Source of the DNA: Umezawaea endophytica
GTDB lineage: Bacteria; Actinomycetota; Actinomycetes; Mycobacteriales; Pseudonocardiaceae
Length of the DNA stretch: 64,000 nt
NCBI RefSeq assembly: GCF_025061645.1
Contig: NZ_JANYMP010000001.1
Location: 1 to 64,000, forward strand
Direction: 5' to 3'
The notes below the pieces were generated by a model. It worked only from the letters and a program-made list of their open reading frames with translations, was not told the DNA's origin and searched no databases. Positions 16,587 through 26,169 of this stretch are shown piece by piece (the first letter of the stretch is position 1; the number at the start of each line of letters is the position of its first letter). The position numbers and the translations under genes are program-made.

Positions 16587-16626
16587 AACCGGTCGGCGGC
16601 GTCGGGTCCGACGCCGCCGACCGGTT
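16587..16626. terminator. bidirectional terminator between aldolase and kdpC
   Basis: 19-bp perfect stem beginning AACCGGTCGGCGGCGTCGG, with a 2-base loop, in the 106-bp gap between two convergent genes. One of the longest hairpins in the window. Confidence 0.85.
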
Positions 16627-16666
16627 CGCGGACCTCAGTGGCGGGCGACCGCGGTCAGCGCGAACC

Positions 16667-17275
16667 TCACTTCGCGGCCCGCACGGCGAGGTTCAGGTCG
16701 AGGACGGTGACCGCCGGGTCGCCGAGCACGCCGAGACCGCGTCCGGTGGTGTGGTCCGCGACCAGCGCCCGCACCTCGTCCACGGGCAGCCCGGTCACCC
16801 GCGCGACCCGTGCCACCTGCAACTCGGCGTAGGCCGGGCTGATCTGCGGGTCCAGGCCCGAGGCCGACGCGGTCACGGCGTCCTGGGGCACCCGGTCCTC
16901 GGCGACGCCCTCCCGGCGGGCGATCAGGGTTCGGCGTTCGGCGACCACCGCGTCGTAGTCCTCGTTGACCGCGGACTTGTTGCTGCCCAACGACGACGAC
17001 GGGTCGCCGGGGCCGAGCGGGTCCTTGGCCAGTGCCGACGGCCGGGTGTGGAACCACGGGTCGTTCGCCGGGTCCTCGGCGACCGGGTCGACGCCGATCA
17101 GCGACGACCCGACGGCCTGGCCGTTCCGGCTGGTGATCGAGCCCTCGGCGTTGGCCTGGAGACCGGGGACCCGGCTGACGCCCCACACCGCGAGCGGGTA
17201 GAGGACGCCGGTGATCACGGTCAGGACCAGCAGGACGCGCAGTCCGGCGAGGGATTGCTTGACGAGGTTGTTCAC
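16667..17275 (-). CDS. kdpC: KdpC, potassium-transporting ATPase subunit C
   Basis: 202 residues starting MNNLVKQSLAGLRVLLVL. One N-terminal membrane helix (about 10-32), then a periplasm-side type domain with NGQAVGSSLIGVD, WFHTRPSA, SNKSAVNEDY and SGLDPQISPAYAELQV, all KdpC signatures. It stabilises the KdpFABC complex, a P-type ATPase for high-affinity K+ uptake. It lies 3 bases after kdpB and is the last gene of the operon. Confidence 0.96.
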   Translation of the reverse strand: MNNLVKQSLAGLRVLLVLTVITGVLYPLAVWGVSRVPGLQANAEGSITSRNGQAVGSSLIGVDPVAEDPANDPWFHTRPSALAKDPLGPGDPSSSLGSNKSAVNEDYDAVVAERRTLIARREGVAEDRVPQDAVTASASGLDPQISPAYAELQVARVARVTGLPVDEVRALVADHTTGRGLGVLGDPAVTVLDLNLAVRAAK

Positions 17276-17278
17276 GGG

Positions 17279-19372
17279 TTACCCGATTCCAGGGATGAGT
17301 CGGACGAGCAGGTCGATCAGCCAGATCCCGGCGAACGGCGTCACGACGCCGCCCAGGCCGTAGACCAGCAGGTTGCGCCGAAGCAGCGCCGAAGCGCTGG
17401 ACGGGCGGTACCGCACACCCCGCAGCGCCAACGGGATCAGCACCACGATGATCAGCGCGTTGAAGATCACCGCCGACAGGATCGCGGACTGCGGGGTGGC
17501 GAGGTTCATGATGTTGAGCTGGTCGAGCTGCGGGTAGATGCCCGCGAACATGGCGGGCAGGATCGCGAAGTACTTGGCCAGGTCGTTGGCCACGCTGAAC
17601 GTCGTGAGCGCGCCGCGGGTGATCAGGAGCTGCTTGCCGATCTCGACGATCTCGATCAGCTTGGTCGGGTCCGAGTCGAGGTCGACCATGTTGCCCGCCT
17701 CCTTCGCGGCGGACGTGCCGGTGTTCATCGCGACACCGACGTCGGACTGGGCCAGCGCTGGGGCGTCGTTGGTGCCATCGCCGGTCATCGCGACCAGCTT
17801 GCCGCCCTCCTGCTCCCGGCGGATCAGCGCCATCTTGTCCTCGGGCTTGGCCTCGGCCAGGAAGTCGTCCACCCCGGCCTCGTTCGCGATGGCCTTGGCG
17901 GTCAACGGGTTGTCGCCCGTCACCATGACCGTCCTGATGCCCATCGCCCGCAGTTCGGCGAACCGCTCCTTCATACCGGGTTTGACCACATCGGACAGTC
18001 GGATCACGCCGCGCACGGAGGCGACACCACCGCGGATCTCGGCGACCACCAGCGGTGTGCCGCCCTGCCCGCTGATCTCGTCCACGACGGGTCCCACCTC
18101 GCCGGACACCTCGCCACCGTTCTCGGCCACCCACGCCCGCACCGCACTCGCCGCGCCCTTGCGCACCTTCAGGTCGCCGAGGTCGATACCGCTCATCCGG
18201 GTGTTGGCGCTGAACTCGACGAACTCGCCGGTCTTCTCGTGGTCGGTCGCCTCAGCGGAGAGACCGAACTTCTCGACGCACAGCTCGACGATGCTGCGCC
18301 CCTCGGGCGTGCCGTCGGCCAGGCTGGACAACCGGACCGCCGCGGCCAGCTCCTCCGGCGTGGTCCCGCCGACCGCCACGAACTCCGTGGCACGACGGTT
18401 GCCGAAGGTGATCGTGCCGGTCTTGTCCAGCAGCAGCGTGTCGATGTCACCCGCCGCCTCGACGGCCTTGCCCGACGTCGCCAGGACGTTGCGCTGCACC
18501 AGCCGGTCCATGCCCGCGATGCCGATCGCCGACAGCAGCGCGCCGATCGTGGTCGGGATCAGGCACACCAGCAGAGCGGTCAGCACGATCACCGACTGGA
18601 CGCTGCCCGAGTACGCCGCCATCGGCTGCAACGCCACCACGGCCAGCAGGAAGATGATCGTCAGCGTGGACAGCAGGATCGTCAACGCGATCTCGTTCGG
18701 CGTCTTCTGCCGCTCCGCGCCCTCGACCAGCGCGATCATCCGGTCCACGAACGACTCGCCGGGCTTGGTGCTGATCTTCACCACGACCCGGTCCGACAAG
18801 ACCGTCGTGCCGCCGGTCACCGCGCACCGGTCACCGCCGGACTCGCGGATCACCGGCGCGGACTCGCCGGTGATGGCCGACTCGTCGACGGTGGCGATGC
18901 CCTCGACCACGTCGCCGTCACCGGGGATCACCTCCCCCGCCTCGACCACGACCAGGTCGCCGATCCGCAGTTCGGTGCCGGGCACCCGTTCCTCGACGCC
19001 GTCGACCAGCCTGCGGGCGACGGCGTCCTTCTTGCTCTGGCGCAACGACTCCGCCTGCGCCTTGCCCCGCCCCTCGGCGACGGCCTCGGCCAGGTTCGCG
19101 AACAGCACGGTGAACCACAGCCACGCCGCGACGCCGATGGAGAACCCGCTCGGGTCGCCGACGGCGAACACCGTCACGAGCACCGAGCCGACCCAGACGA
19201 CGAACATCACCGGGTTGCGGAGCTGGTGGCGCGGGTCGAACTTGCGCAGCGCGTCCGGGAAGGAGGTCAGCAACTGCCGGGGGGTGAACGCTCCCCCACC
19301 GACCTGACGACCGGGCGCGGGTGGGCGGACGTCGTCGGGAGTCCGCTGTGGACGGTGGGTGGTGGTGGTCAC
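17279..19372 (-). CDS. kdpB: KdpB, ATP-hydrolysing subunit of the K+ pump
   Basis: 697 residues with a GTG start overlapping the kdpA stop (GTGA). P-type ATPase catalytic chain: phosphorylation motif [13 protein letters not shown] with Asp at about 316, TGESAPV in the actuator domain, [14 protein letters not shown] and [14 protein letters not shown] in the hinge. Several membrane helices flank these. It couples ATP hydrolysis to K+ import through KdpA. The length agrees with the family. A much longer open frame upstream of the GTG is only the shadow of kdpA. Confidence 0.97.
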   Translation of the reverse strand: MTTTTHRPQRTPDDVRPPAPGRQVGGGAFTPRQLLTSFPDALRKFDPRHQLRNPVMFVVWVGSVLVTVFAVGDPSGFSIGVAAWLWFTVLFANLAEAVAEGRGKAQAESLRQSKKDAVARRLVDGVEERVPGTELRIGDLVVVEAGEVIPGDGDVVEGIATVDESAITGESAPVIRESGGDRCAVTGGTTVLSDRVVVKISTKPGESFVDRMIALVEGAERQKTPNEIALTILLSTLTIIFLLAVVALQPMAAYSGSVQSVIVLTALLVCLIPTTIGALLSAIGIAGMDRLVQRNVLATSGKAVEAAGDIDTLLLDKTGTITFGNRRATEFVAVGGTTPEELAAAVRLSSLADGTPEGRSIVELCVEKFGLSAEATDHEKTGEFVEFSANTRMSGIDLGDLKVRKGAASAVRAWVAENGGEVSGEVGPVVDEISGQGGTPLVVAEIRGGVASVRGVIRLSDVVKPGMKERFAELRAMGIRTVMVTGDNPLTAKAIANEAGVDDFLAEAKPEDKMALIRREQEGGKLVAMTGDGTNDAPALAQSDVGVAMNTGTSAAKEAGNMVDLDSDPTKLIEIVEIGKQLLITRGALTTFSVANDLAKYFAILPAMFAGIYPQLDQLNIMNLATPQSAILSAVIFNALIIVVLIPLALRGVRYRPSSASALLRRNLLVYGLGGVVTPFAGIWLIDLLVRLIPGIG

Positions 19373-21006
19373 AGCAGTGCCTCCGCGATGGGACCGAGTG
19401 CGAGAGCGGGAACGAACGTGAGCGCGGCGACCAGCACGACGCTGCCGCCGAGCAGCGTGGCGAACAGCGGGCCGGTGGTGGGCAGGGTGCCCGCGGACTC
19501 CGGGACCTTCTTCTGCGCGGCCAGCGAACCGGCGAGGCAGAGGACCGCGACGATCGGGATGAACCGGCCGAGCAGCATGCACACGCCGAGCGAGGACTGG
19601 AACCAGTCGTTGGTGACCGTGATGCCTGCGAACGCGCTGCCGTTGTTGTTCGACGCCGAGGCGTAGGCGTAGAGGACCTCGGAGAATCCGTGCGCGCCGG
19701 GGTTGTTGAGCGCGCCGCTGGTGCCGGGCAGCACCAGCGCGATGCCGACGCCGAGCAGCAGCACCGTCGGCATCGCCAGGATCGACACCGCCGCGGCGGT
19801 CACCTCGCGCTTGCCGAGCTTCTTGCCCAGGTACTCCGGTGTGCGGCCGACCATCAGCCCGGCCAGGAACATCGCGATGATCGCCATCACCAGGATGCTG
19901 TACAGACCGGTGCCGACACCGCCGGGCGTCATCTCGCCGAACAGCATGTTCAGCAGCGTCCCGCCGCCGCCCAGCCCGCTGTAGCTGTCGTGCATGGAGT
20001 TCACCGCACCCGTGGAGGTGCCCGTGGTCGAGTCGGCGAACAACGCCGAGCCCGCGACGCCGAAGCGGGTCTCCTTGCCCTCCAACGGCCGCAGTCCGGT
20101 GGACTCGGCCCACCAGATCACCGCGAGCATCCCGGACCACAGCGTCCCCATGACCCCGAGCAGCACGTAACCCTGCTTGGGGTTGCCGACGAGCTTGCCG
20201 AACGTGCGGGTCAGCGACACCGGGATCACCAGCAGCAGGAAGATCTCCACCAGGTTCGACCACGAGTTCGGGTTCTCGAACGGGTGCGCCGAGTTCGCGT
20301 TGAAGATGCCACCGCCGTTGGTGCCGAGCAGCTTGATGGACTCCTGGCTCGCGGCCGGGGCGAGCGCGATGGTGTGCTCCGCGCCGTCCGGGCCGACGAC
20401 CGTGACGCCGGAGCGCAGGCTCATCACCACGCCGAGTCCGATGAGGACGATCGCGGAGAGGAACGCCATCGGCAGCAGGATCCGCAGCGTGCCGCGGACC
20501 AGGTCGACCCAGAAGTTGCCGAGCCTGTCGGTCTTCGAGCGGATGAACCCGCGCACCAGCGCCATCGCGACCGCCAGCCCCACGGCGGCGGACACGAAGT
20601 TCTGCACGGTCAGCCCGACCATCTGCACGGTGTGGCCCATGACGACCTCGGGCACGTAGGACTGCCAGTTCGTGTTGGACACGAAGCTGGCGGCGTTGTT
20701 GAACGCCATGCCCGGCGGGACCGCGCCGCGACCGAAGTCGAACGGCAGCAGCGGTTGCAGCCGTTGCAGCAGGTAGAGGAGGACGACGGACACGAAGGAG
20801 AACCCGAGCACTCCCTGGGCGTAGGTGCCCCACCGCTGCTCGGAGTCCGGGTCGACCCGGACGACGCGGTAGACGGCGGCCTCCGCGCGGGTGTGCTTCG
20901 CCGTGCTGAACACGCGGGCCATGTAGTCGCCGAGCGGGCGGTAGACCACCGCCAGCGCGGCGAGGAGGACGGCGACCTGGAGCAGGCCCGCCACGGTCGA
21001 TGACAT
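19369..21006 (-). CDS. kdpA: KdpA, K+-translocating subunit
   Basis: 545-residue integral membrane protein starting [20 protein letters not shown]. It contains the four selectivity-loop regions of the Trk/Kdp superfamily, for example [35 protein letters not shown] and [14 protein letters not shown]. It forms the K+ channel-like path of KdpFABC. The ATG overlaps the kdpF TGA by 4 bases and its stop overlaps the kdpB GTG, so the whole set is translationally coupled. Confidence 0.97.
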   Translation of the reverse strand: MSSTVAGLLQVAVLLAALAVVYRPLGDYMARVFSTAKHTRAEAAVYRVVRVDPDSEQRWGTYAQGVLGFSFVSVVLLYLLQRLQPLLPFDFGRGAVPPGMAFNNAASFVSNTNWQSYVPEVVMGHTVQMVGLTVQNFVSAAVGLAVAMALVRGFIRSKTDRLGNFWVDLVRGTLRILLPMAFLSAIVLIGLGVVMSLRSGVTVVGPDGAEHTIALAPAASQESIKLLGTNGGGIFNANSAHPFENPNSWSNLVEIFLLLVIPVSLTRTFGKLVGNPKQGYVLLGVMGTLWSGMLAVIWWAESTGLRPLEGKETRFGVAGSALFADSTTGTSTGAVNSMHDSYSGLGGGGTLLNMLFGEMTPGGVGTGLYSILVMAIIAMFLAGLMVGRTPEYLGKKLGKREVTAAAVSILAMPTVLLLGVGIALVLPGTSGALNNPGAHGFSEVLYAYASASNNNGSAFAGITVTNDWFQSSLGVCMLLGRFIPIVAVLCLAGSLAAQKKVPESAGTLPTTGPLFATLLGGSVVLVAALTFVPALALGPIAEALL

Positions 21007-21107
21007 CAGAACTTCTCCGGCCTGATCAGCGCGACGAACAGGTACACGATCAACAGCAGGGCGAGCACGCCACCCACGGCGTTCGCCAGTACCCCGGTGC
21101 CGCTCAC
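21006..21107 (-). CDS. kdpF: KdpF, small stabilising subunit
   Basis: 33 residues: a single membrane helix ending [17 protein letters not shown], the characteristic KdpF C-terminus (YL-ALL-PE-F). The GTG start overlaps the stop of a 27-codon gene upstream, and the TGA overlaps the kdpA ATG. It stabilises the Kdp complex in the membrane. Easily missed because of its size. Confidence 0.9.
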   Translation of the reverse strand: MSGTGVLANAVGGVLALLLIVYLFVALIRPEKF

Positions 21108-21187
21108 AGCCGCTCCAGTCCGCGCACCGCGAGCGCCACCAGCGCGAACACCCCGATCAGCAGCAAGGCGTAGGCCAGGTCGGCCAT
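21104..21187 (-). CDS. 27-residue membrane microprotein leading the kdp operon
   Basis: ATG start with GGAAGGAG about 9 bases upstream. The protein is MADLAYALLLIGVFALVALA plus VRGLERL: one membrane helix with an Arg-rich end. The TGA overlaps the kdpF GTG by 4 bases, the same coupling seen through the rest of the operon, which argues that it is translated. I recall similar short membrane peptides ahead of kdp genes in other actinobacteria, but cannot check. It may be an extra KdpF-like accessory subunit or a leader peptide. Confidence 0.7.
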   Translation of the reverse strand: MADLAYALLLIGVFALVALAVRGLERL

Positions 21188-21515
21188 CTGCGCTGCTCCT
21201 TCCCCACATGGGCTCCGGGCCACCCCGACGGCGACCTCCACGAGGAGGAGCGTGCGCCGCCGGATCGCCCGTTCGGCGGTCCCTGACGGCTCCTTGACAC
21301 GCCTGACCGGCGCGTTGACGCGATCTTGACGCCGTGGTGACGCCGGTCATCCGCCATCACCCGGCCGAGCGGGACGCCGGGGCGTCGGCTCTCACGCGGA
21401 GTAGCCCCCGGCGGTGGACCGGACCGCCACCCCCTGCGCGAGCCACCGGCCGTTCGGAGCAGCGCGGTCCCCCGTTCCCGTCCCCGCTGTCGGACCCACC
21501 GCCTACGATCCGCCC
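21188..21515. other. 328-bp gap between kdp and the DUF4253 gene
   Basis: No convincing gene. It holds the kdp ribosome site, the TGAC repeat array (21284-21341) and presumably the promoters of both divergent units. No clear -35/-10 pair stood out. Confidence 0.6.
21284..21341 (-). promoter_or_regulatory. 11-bp-phased GTCA/TGAC direct repeats upstream of kdp
   Basis: TGAC occurs at 21284, 21295, 21304, 21316, 21327 and 21338, steps of 11, 9, 12, 11 and 11 bp. On the kdp strand they read GCGTCA or GGTCA units. Helically phased direct repeats are the usual site of OmpR/PhoB-family response regulators, the family of KdpE and PhoP. No kdpDE genes are in the window. Confidence 0.5.
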
Positions 21516-22343
21516 GTGATCTCCGAACCATCACTGCCCGCCGAGTTGCGGGACCTGTTCGCCGACGGCGCCGCGGGCCGAGTCCTCTCCGTCCCGCTCC
21601 CGCCCGGCCGTTCCGTCGTCTCCGAGGAAGAGGAGGAGGGCGACCGGCCCGCGTTCTGGCTGAGCGACAAGCCCGCCCCCGAGGGGCTGTGGGCGAGGTT
21701 GCGCGCCGACCACGCCCGGTCCGGCCTGTGGCCGCTGCTGCTCGACGCGCTGGACGACGAGGACGAGGACTACCGCCCGTGGGGCAACGGCGAGGTGCTG
21801 CCGGGCGACATGTCCTCCCCCGCCGACCACGACCCGGACGCGCTGCTCAAGGGCTGGTGGGCCCACTACAGCGAGGGGGGCGAGGCACTGACCGCCCCCT
21901 ACGGCCGGGTGTGGCCGGGTCTGGCCTCCACGACGGCGCCGCGCGTCGACCCGGACGTCGTCGCCGACGGCCTCGCCGAGCAACTGCTGGCGGGCCACGG
22001 CTCGATGCGCCTCGGCCTGGTCGCGGCGGACCGGGGCTCGGACGCGCTGGCCGTGTCGGGCTGGACCGGTCCGATGAACTACACGAACGACACGGCAGAG
22101 GTGTCGGCCGTGCTGCGGAACTGGGAGGACCGGTTCGGCGTGCGGGTGGTGGGCGTCGGGTTCGCCACGCTCCTGCTCAGCGTCGCCGCGCCGCCGAGCA
22201 CGTACGTGGAGGCGCTGGCCGTGGCCGCCGAGCACTTCGCGTTCTGCCCGGACAACGTCCTCCAGGGTCCTTCACCGCAGACGCTGGCCGCCTACGCCGA
22301 ACGCCTGGTCGGCGACCACTCGTGGGCCTTCTGGTGGGACTGA
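21516..22343 (+). CDS. DUF4253 domain protein
   Basis: 275 residues with a GTG start (VISEPSLPAELRDLF). The C-terminal domain (about 165-275) matches DUF4253: RLGLVAADRGSDALAVSGWT, then GPMNYTNDTAEVSAVLRNWE, FGVRVVGVGFATLLLSVA and a terminal WAFWWD. The function is unknown; the family is often found near toxin-immunity or stress genes. Acidic (EEEEEGD, DDEDEDY), soluble, no signal peptide. It is divergent from kdp and ends 20 bases from a convergent FAD monooxygenase. Confidence 0.87.
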   Translation: MISEPSLPAELRDLFADGAAGRVLSVPLPPGRSVVSEEEEEGDRPAFWLSDKPAPEGLWARLRADHARSGLWPLLLDALDDEDEDYRPWGNGEVLPGDMSSPADHDPDALLKGWWAHYSEGGEALTAPYGRVWPGLASTTAPRVDPDVVADGLAEQLLAGHGSMRLGLVAADRGSDALAVSGWTGPMNYTNDTAEVSAVLRNWEDRFGVRVVGVGFATLLLSVAAPPSTYVEALAVAAEHFAFCPDNVLQGPSPQTLAAYAERLVGDHSWAFWWD

Positions 22344-22363
22344 CGGCCGGGGGCGCCGCCTGA

Positions 22364-23473
22364 TCAGGCAGCGCCCGTGGCCCGCAGGCGCTCGTCGCGC
22401 GCGGCGATGGCCTCCCACGTGGACGGCACGACGAGGTCGGCGCCGTCGCCCACGCTGTTCTGGGCGAACTCGACGTACGGGCGCTGGCGGGCCGCGTAGC
22501 GCTCGAACGCGGCGGTGTGGTCCCCGGCGGCCCGCTCCAGTTCCTCGGCGAGGAAGTGCGCGCCGGTGAAGGCGAGCGACGTGCCGCGCCCGGACAACCC
22601 GGTGGCGCAGTGGGCGGCGTCGCCGATGAGCACGACCCGGCCGCGGTGCCAGGTCGGCAGGTGGATCTGGCTCACCGAGTCGAAGTACAGCTCGGGGTCG
22701 TCGTGGACGGCGTCGACCAGGTCGGGCACCTTCCACGCCCGGTGGTCGGCGAACGCGTCGACGAGGATCTTCTTCTGCGCGTCCAGGTCCCGGTAGTCGT
22801 AGGCGATGGGTTCCGACCGGAACATGAGGATGCCGAGCGCCCGGTCCTGGTAGCGCGCGATCCCCGCCAGGTGGCCGGGGTAGTTGTACATCGGGTTGAG
22901 CCGGTCGGACCCGACTTCGCCGGGCAGGTCGACGAGCGAGATGTAGAGCCCCAGGTGGCGGGCGTAGTCGCTCTCGGGCCCGAAGACCAGGCGCCGCACC
23001 GTCGAGTGCTGGCCGTCGGCGCCGACCACGAGGTCGAAGCGCGCGGTGTCGCCGGACTCGAACCGCACGTCGACGCCGGCGCCGTCGTCGACCAGCGACT
23101 CCACGGAGTCGCGGAACCGGATCACCACGTCCGGCGGCAGCGCGTCGACCAGGACGTTGGCCAGGTCCTCCCTGGCGATCTCGACGTCGTCGTCGGAGTC
23201 GCCGATCTCGCGCAGCGGCAGGCGGGCGACCGGCGTGCCGTCGCCGTCCACGAACTGGGTCAGCTCCGTCATGCGGACCCGCCGCTCGCGGATCCCCTCC
23301 AGCAGGCCCATCTCGGCGGCGACCTGGATCGCGTCGCCGCGGATGTCGATCGGCGACCCGTTGACGCGGAAGTGCGACGCGCGTTCGACGACGGTCACGC
23401 CGTGACCCCGTGAGGCGAGGTCCACCGCCACCGCCAGCCCTGCCATGCCCGCGCCGGAAACGAGGATGTTCAT
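22364..23473 (-). CDS. FAD-dependent monooxygenase (PheA/TfdB, TetX-like)
   Basis: 369 residues starting MNILVSGAGMAGLAVAVDLA: the FAD GxGxxG motif is at the very N-terminus. Other group A flavin hydroxylase marks are VVGADGQHSTVRRLVFG (DG motif) and GRVVLIGDAAHCATGLSGRG (GD motif). Such enzymes hydroxylate aromatic compounds or inactivate antibiotics. It is divergent from a TetR gene with a perfect inverted repeat just upstream of its start, so it is probably repressed by that TetR and induced by its substrate. Confidence 0.92.
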   Translation of the reverse strand: MNILVSGAGMAGLAVAVDLASRGHGVTVVERASHFRVNGSPIDIRGDAIQVAAEMGLLEGIRERRVRMTELTQFVDGDGTPVARLPLREIGDSDDDVEIAREDLANVLVDALPPDVVIRFRDSVESLVDDGAGVDVRFESGDTARFDLVVGADGQHSTVRRLVFGPESDYARHLGLYISLVDLPGEVGSDRLNPMYNYPGHLAGIARYQDRALGILMFRSEPIAYDYRDLDAQKKILVDAFADHRAWKVPDLVDAVHDDPELYFDSVSQIHLPTWHRGRVVLIGDAAHCATGLSGRGTSLAFTGAHFLAEELERAAGDHTAAFERYAARQRPYVEFAQNSVGDGADLVVPSTWEAIAARDERLRATGAA

Positions 23474-23485
23474 CGGACACCGTCC

Positions 23486-23510
23486 TTAAAGTGATTTTCT
23501 GTCACTTTAA
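23486..23510. promoter_or_regulatory. TetR operator between FAD monooxygenase and TetR genes
   Basis: Perfect 9-bp arms TTAAAGTGA / TCACTTTAA with a 7-base spacer, 12 bases upstream of the monooxygenase ATG and 66 bases before the TetR ATG. A classic position for a divergent autoregulated repressor. Confidence 0.85.
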
Positions 23511-23576
23511 CGTACCACCGTCGCCGGTCTGCGAAGATCGAGCCGACGTCCACGACCGGACCGGGAGCGACGACGG

Positions 23577-24164
23577 ATGACGAAACCGGTGGCCCAGCGC
23601 CCTGGCGGCCGCACCGCCCGCGTGCGCGCCCAGATCCTCGACGCGACGGCGAGGCTGGTCGCGCGCGACGGCATCGCGGGCTTCCGCTACGAGGAGGTCG
23701 CCGAGCTGGCGGGCGCGCACAAGATGACCGTCTACCGGAACTGGCCGGACCGGAACAGCCTGGTCAGCGAGGCGCTGCTGGCCGCGGCCGAGCACACCGC
23801 CACCCTCTCGGACACCGGGGACCTCCGCCAGGACCTGGTCGACTTCCTGCTGGCGCTGGCCGCGGGCATGGCCGACCCGACCGGCCGCGCGCTCGTGCTG
23901 GCGATCCAGTCGGCCAAGGACAACCCCGACCTCCGCGCCACGACGAACACCGTCCTGGCCCACCGCGTGGCACTGGTCCAGCACCGGGTCGACCACGCGG
24001 TGGCCCTGGGCGAGATCCCCCAGGTCGACGCCCTCCTGCTGGCGGACCTCCTCTCCGGCCCGGTGCAGCTCCACGTGAGCCGCGACCTCCGCCCGTTCAC
24101 CCGCGAGGACGCGGAGAGGATCGTCGACGTGGTGCTCGCGGGCCTCCGGGCGACGGCTCGGTAA
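23577..24164 (+). CDS. TetR-family repressor, divergent to FAD monooxygenase
   Basis: 195 residues starting MTKPVAQRPGGRTARVRAQI. The N-terminal HTH (about 16-62) reads ILDATARLVARDGIAGF then EEVAELAGAHKMTVYRNWPD. The C-terminal ligand domain is of the TetR_C_16-like all-helical type. Probably represses the divergent monooxygenase and itself through the palindrome at 23486-23510. A ribosome site GGGAG lies upstream. The S9 peptidase follows 13 bases after the stop and may be co-transcribed. Confidence 0.92.
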   Translation: MTKPVAQRPGGRTARVRAQILDATARLVARDGIAGFRYEEVAELAGAHKMTVYRNWPDRNSLVSEALLAAAEHTATLSDTGDLRQDLVDFLLALAAGMADPTGRALVLAIQSAKDNPDLRATTNTVLAHRVALVQHRVDHAVALGEIPQVDALLLADLLSGPVQLHVSRDLRPFTREDAERIVDVVLAGLRATAR

Positions 24165-24177
24165 CCGCCGCGAGAAC

Positions 24178-26169
24178 ATGGCGATGTCCTTGCCGGAGCA
24201 GCTCCTCCGCACGCGGCTGTTCACCCTCGGCGTGCCGGACCGGTTCACCGTCGTGCCGGACGGGCGAACCGTGCTCTACCTGCGCGGCCGTGCGGGCGAC
24301 GACCCGCTGACCTGCCTGTGGGCGTTGGACCTCGACTCCGGCGAGGAGCGGGTGCTGGCCGATCCCGCGGCACTGGGCCGGGACGCGGGTATCGACGCCT
24401 GCGCCGCGGCCGGGAGGACCGTGGTCTTCGCGCTGGCGGGTGAGCTGTGGACGGTGGCGGGCGGGGACGCGCCGCTGCCGGTCCGAGGTCCCGCGACCGA
24501 TCCGCGTCCCGATCCCCGTGGCGAGCGGATCGCCTACCTGTCCGGCGGTTCCCTGCGCGTGGTCGACGCCGACGGCACCGGGGACCGGGCCGTCGCCGAC
24601 CCCGACGGGCCGGAGGTCGTGTTCGGGAGGGCCGAGCACACCGCCGTCACGGACCCCGACGGCAATCGCGGGTACTGGTGGGCGCCGGACGGCACCCGGC
24701 TGCTGGTCGCACGGGTGGACTCGTCGGCCGTCGACGTGTGGCACCTGGCCGATCCGACCGAGCCCGCCCGGCCGCCGCGACAGGTGCGGTACGCGGCGGT
24801 CGGGAGGGCCAACGCCGAGGTGTCGCTGTGGATCGCGGGGCTCGACGGGACGCGCGTCGAAGCGCGGTGGGACCGGGCCGCCTTCGAGTACCTGGTGGGC
24901 GCAGGGTGGGACGCGCACGGGCCGTACGCCGTGGTGCAGTCTCGCGACCAGCGCACGGTGCGGTTCCTCGGGATCGCTCCGGCCGACGGCCGCACGACCG
25001 TCCTGGCCGAGCAGCGGGACGACCGCTGGGTGAGCCTGGTTCCCGGCCTCCCGGCGCGCACGGCGGGAGGCGCGCTCGTCTCGCACGCCGACGACCGGGG
25101 CACTCGACGACTGACGGTCGACGGGGCGGCTGTCACACCACCGGGCCTCCAGGTGCGGGCCGTGCACGGCGTCGACGGTGACGAGGTGCTGTTCGCCGCG
25201 TCCGAGGACCCCACCGAGAGCCACCTGTGGAGTTGGCGGGCCGGGCGGCTCCGGCGGCTGACCACCGGCGCGGCGGTGCACGCGGGAGTGGTCCGCGACG
25301 GGGTCGTGGTCCGGGTCGCGAGGGGCGCGGACGTCCGCGTTTCCGTGCTGCGCCAGGGGAAGCCGCCGGTTTCCGTCCCGTCTCGGGCACAGGCGCCGGT
25401 ACTGGACGCGCGGCCGACGCACCTCGTCCTGGGGCCGCGGGCGCTGCGGGCCGCGCTGCACCTGCCGTCCTGGCACGGCGGCGACGGGACGCTGCCGGTC
25501 TTGGTCGACTCCTACGGCGGTGCCGCCACGCAGCGGGTCACGGCCGAGGTCGGCTGGCGGTCGCTGGTGTCGCGGTGGTTCGCGGAGCAGGGTTTCGCGG
25601 TCCTGGTGGTCGACGGCGCGGGCACGCCGGGGCGTGGGCCGGACTGGGAGCGGGAGGTGCACGGCGACCTGTTCGGGCCGGTGCTGGACGACCAGGTGGC
25701 CGCGCTGCGGGAGGCCGCCGCGCTGCACCCGGTGCTGGACCTCGGCCGGGTCGGCGTGCGCGGGTGGTCGTTCGGCGGGTCGCTCGCGGCGCTGGCCGTG
25801 CTGCGCAGGCCGGACGTGTTCCACGCCGCCGTGGCGGGCGCCGGGGTGACCGACCAGCGGCTCTACAACGCGCACTGGCGCGAGCGGTTCCTCGGCCACC
25901 CCGACGAGTTCCCGGAGCGGTACGAGGCCGCTTCGCTGGTGCGGATGGCGCCGGAGCTGACCCGGCCGCTGCTGCTGGTCCACGGCCTCGCCGACGACAA
26001 CGTCCACCCGGCCAACGCGCTGCGCCTCTCACGGGCCCTGCTGGAGGCGGGACGGCCGCACGAGGTGCTGCTCCTGCCCGGTGTCGGTCACCAGGCGATG
26101 GGCCTCGCGGTCAGCGAGAACCTCCTGCTGCGCCAGGCGCGGTTCCTGCGACGGCACCTGGGCGGGTGA
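24178..26169 (+). CDS. S9 family prolyl oligopeptidase / dipeptidyl peptidase IV-like
   Basis: 663 residues starting MAMSLPEQLLRTRLFTLGVP. An N-terminal beta-propeller (about 20-420) resembles DPP IV, with GYWWAPDGTRLLVARVD and the DPP IV-type Glu-bearing segment. The C-terminal alpha/beta-hydrolase has the nucleophile motif GVRGWSFGGSLAALAVL, the acid in VHGLADDNVHPANAL and the His in LPGVGHQAMG. No signal peptide is visible, so it is cytoplasmic, cleaving short peptides, often after Pro or Ala. Its last 59 bases overlap the tail of the convergent TetR gene. Confidence 0.93.
   Translation: MAMSLPEQLLRTRLFTLGVPDRFTVVPDGRTVLYLRGRAGDDPLTCLWALDLDSGEERVLADPAALGRDAGIDACAAAGRTVVFALAGELWTVAGGDAPLPVRGPATDPRPDPRGERIAYLSGGSLRVVDADGTGDRAVADPDGPEVVFGRAEHTAVTDPDGNRGYWWAPDGTRLLVARVDSSAVDVWHLADPTEPARPPRQVRYAAVGRANAEVSLWIAGLDGTRVEARWDRAAFEYLVGAGWDAHGPYAVVQSRDQRTVRFLGIAPADGRTTVLAEQRDDRWVSLVPGLPARTAGGALVSHADDRGTRRLTVDGAAVTPPGLQVRAVHGVDGDEVLFAASEDPTESHLWSWRAGRLRRLTTGAAVHAGVVRDGVVVRVARGADVRVSVLRQGKPPVSVPSRAQAPVLDARPTHLVLGPRALRAALHLPSWHGGDGTLPVLVDSYGGAATQRVTAEVGWRSLVSRWFAEQGFAVLVVDGAGTPGRGPDWEREVHGDLFGPVLDDQVAALREAAALHPVLDLGRVGVRGWSFGGSLAALAVLRRPDVFHAAVAGAGVTDQRLYNAHWRERFLGHPDEFPERYEAASLVRMAPELTRPLLLVHGLADDNVHPANALRLSRALLEAGRPHEVLLLPGVGHQAMGLAVSENLLLRQARFLRRHLGG

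Noticed and set aside
16751-19666. 971-codon plus-strand open frame across kdpC-kdpB-kdpA
   Set aside because: Low-complexity antisense frame; kdp genes on the minus strand are certain.
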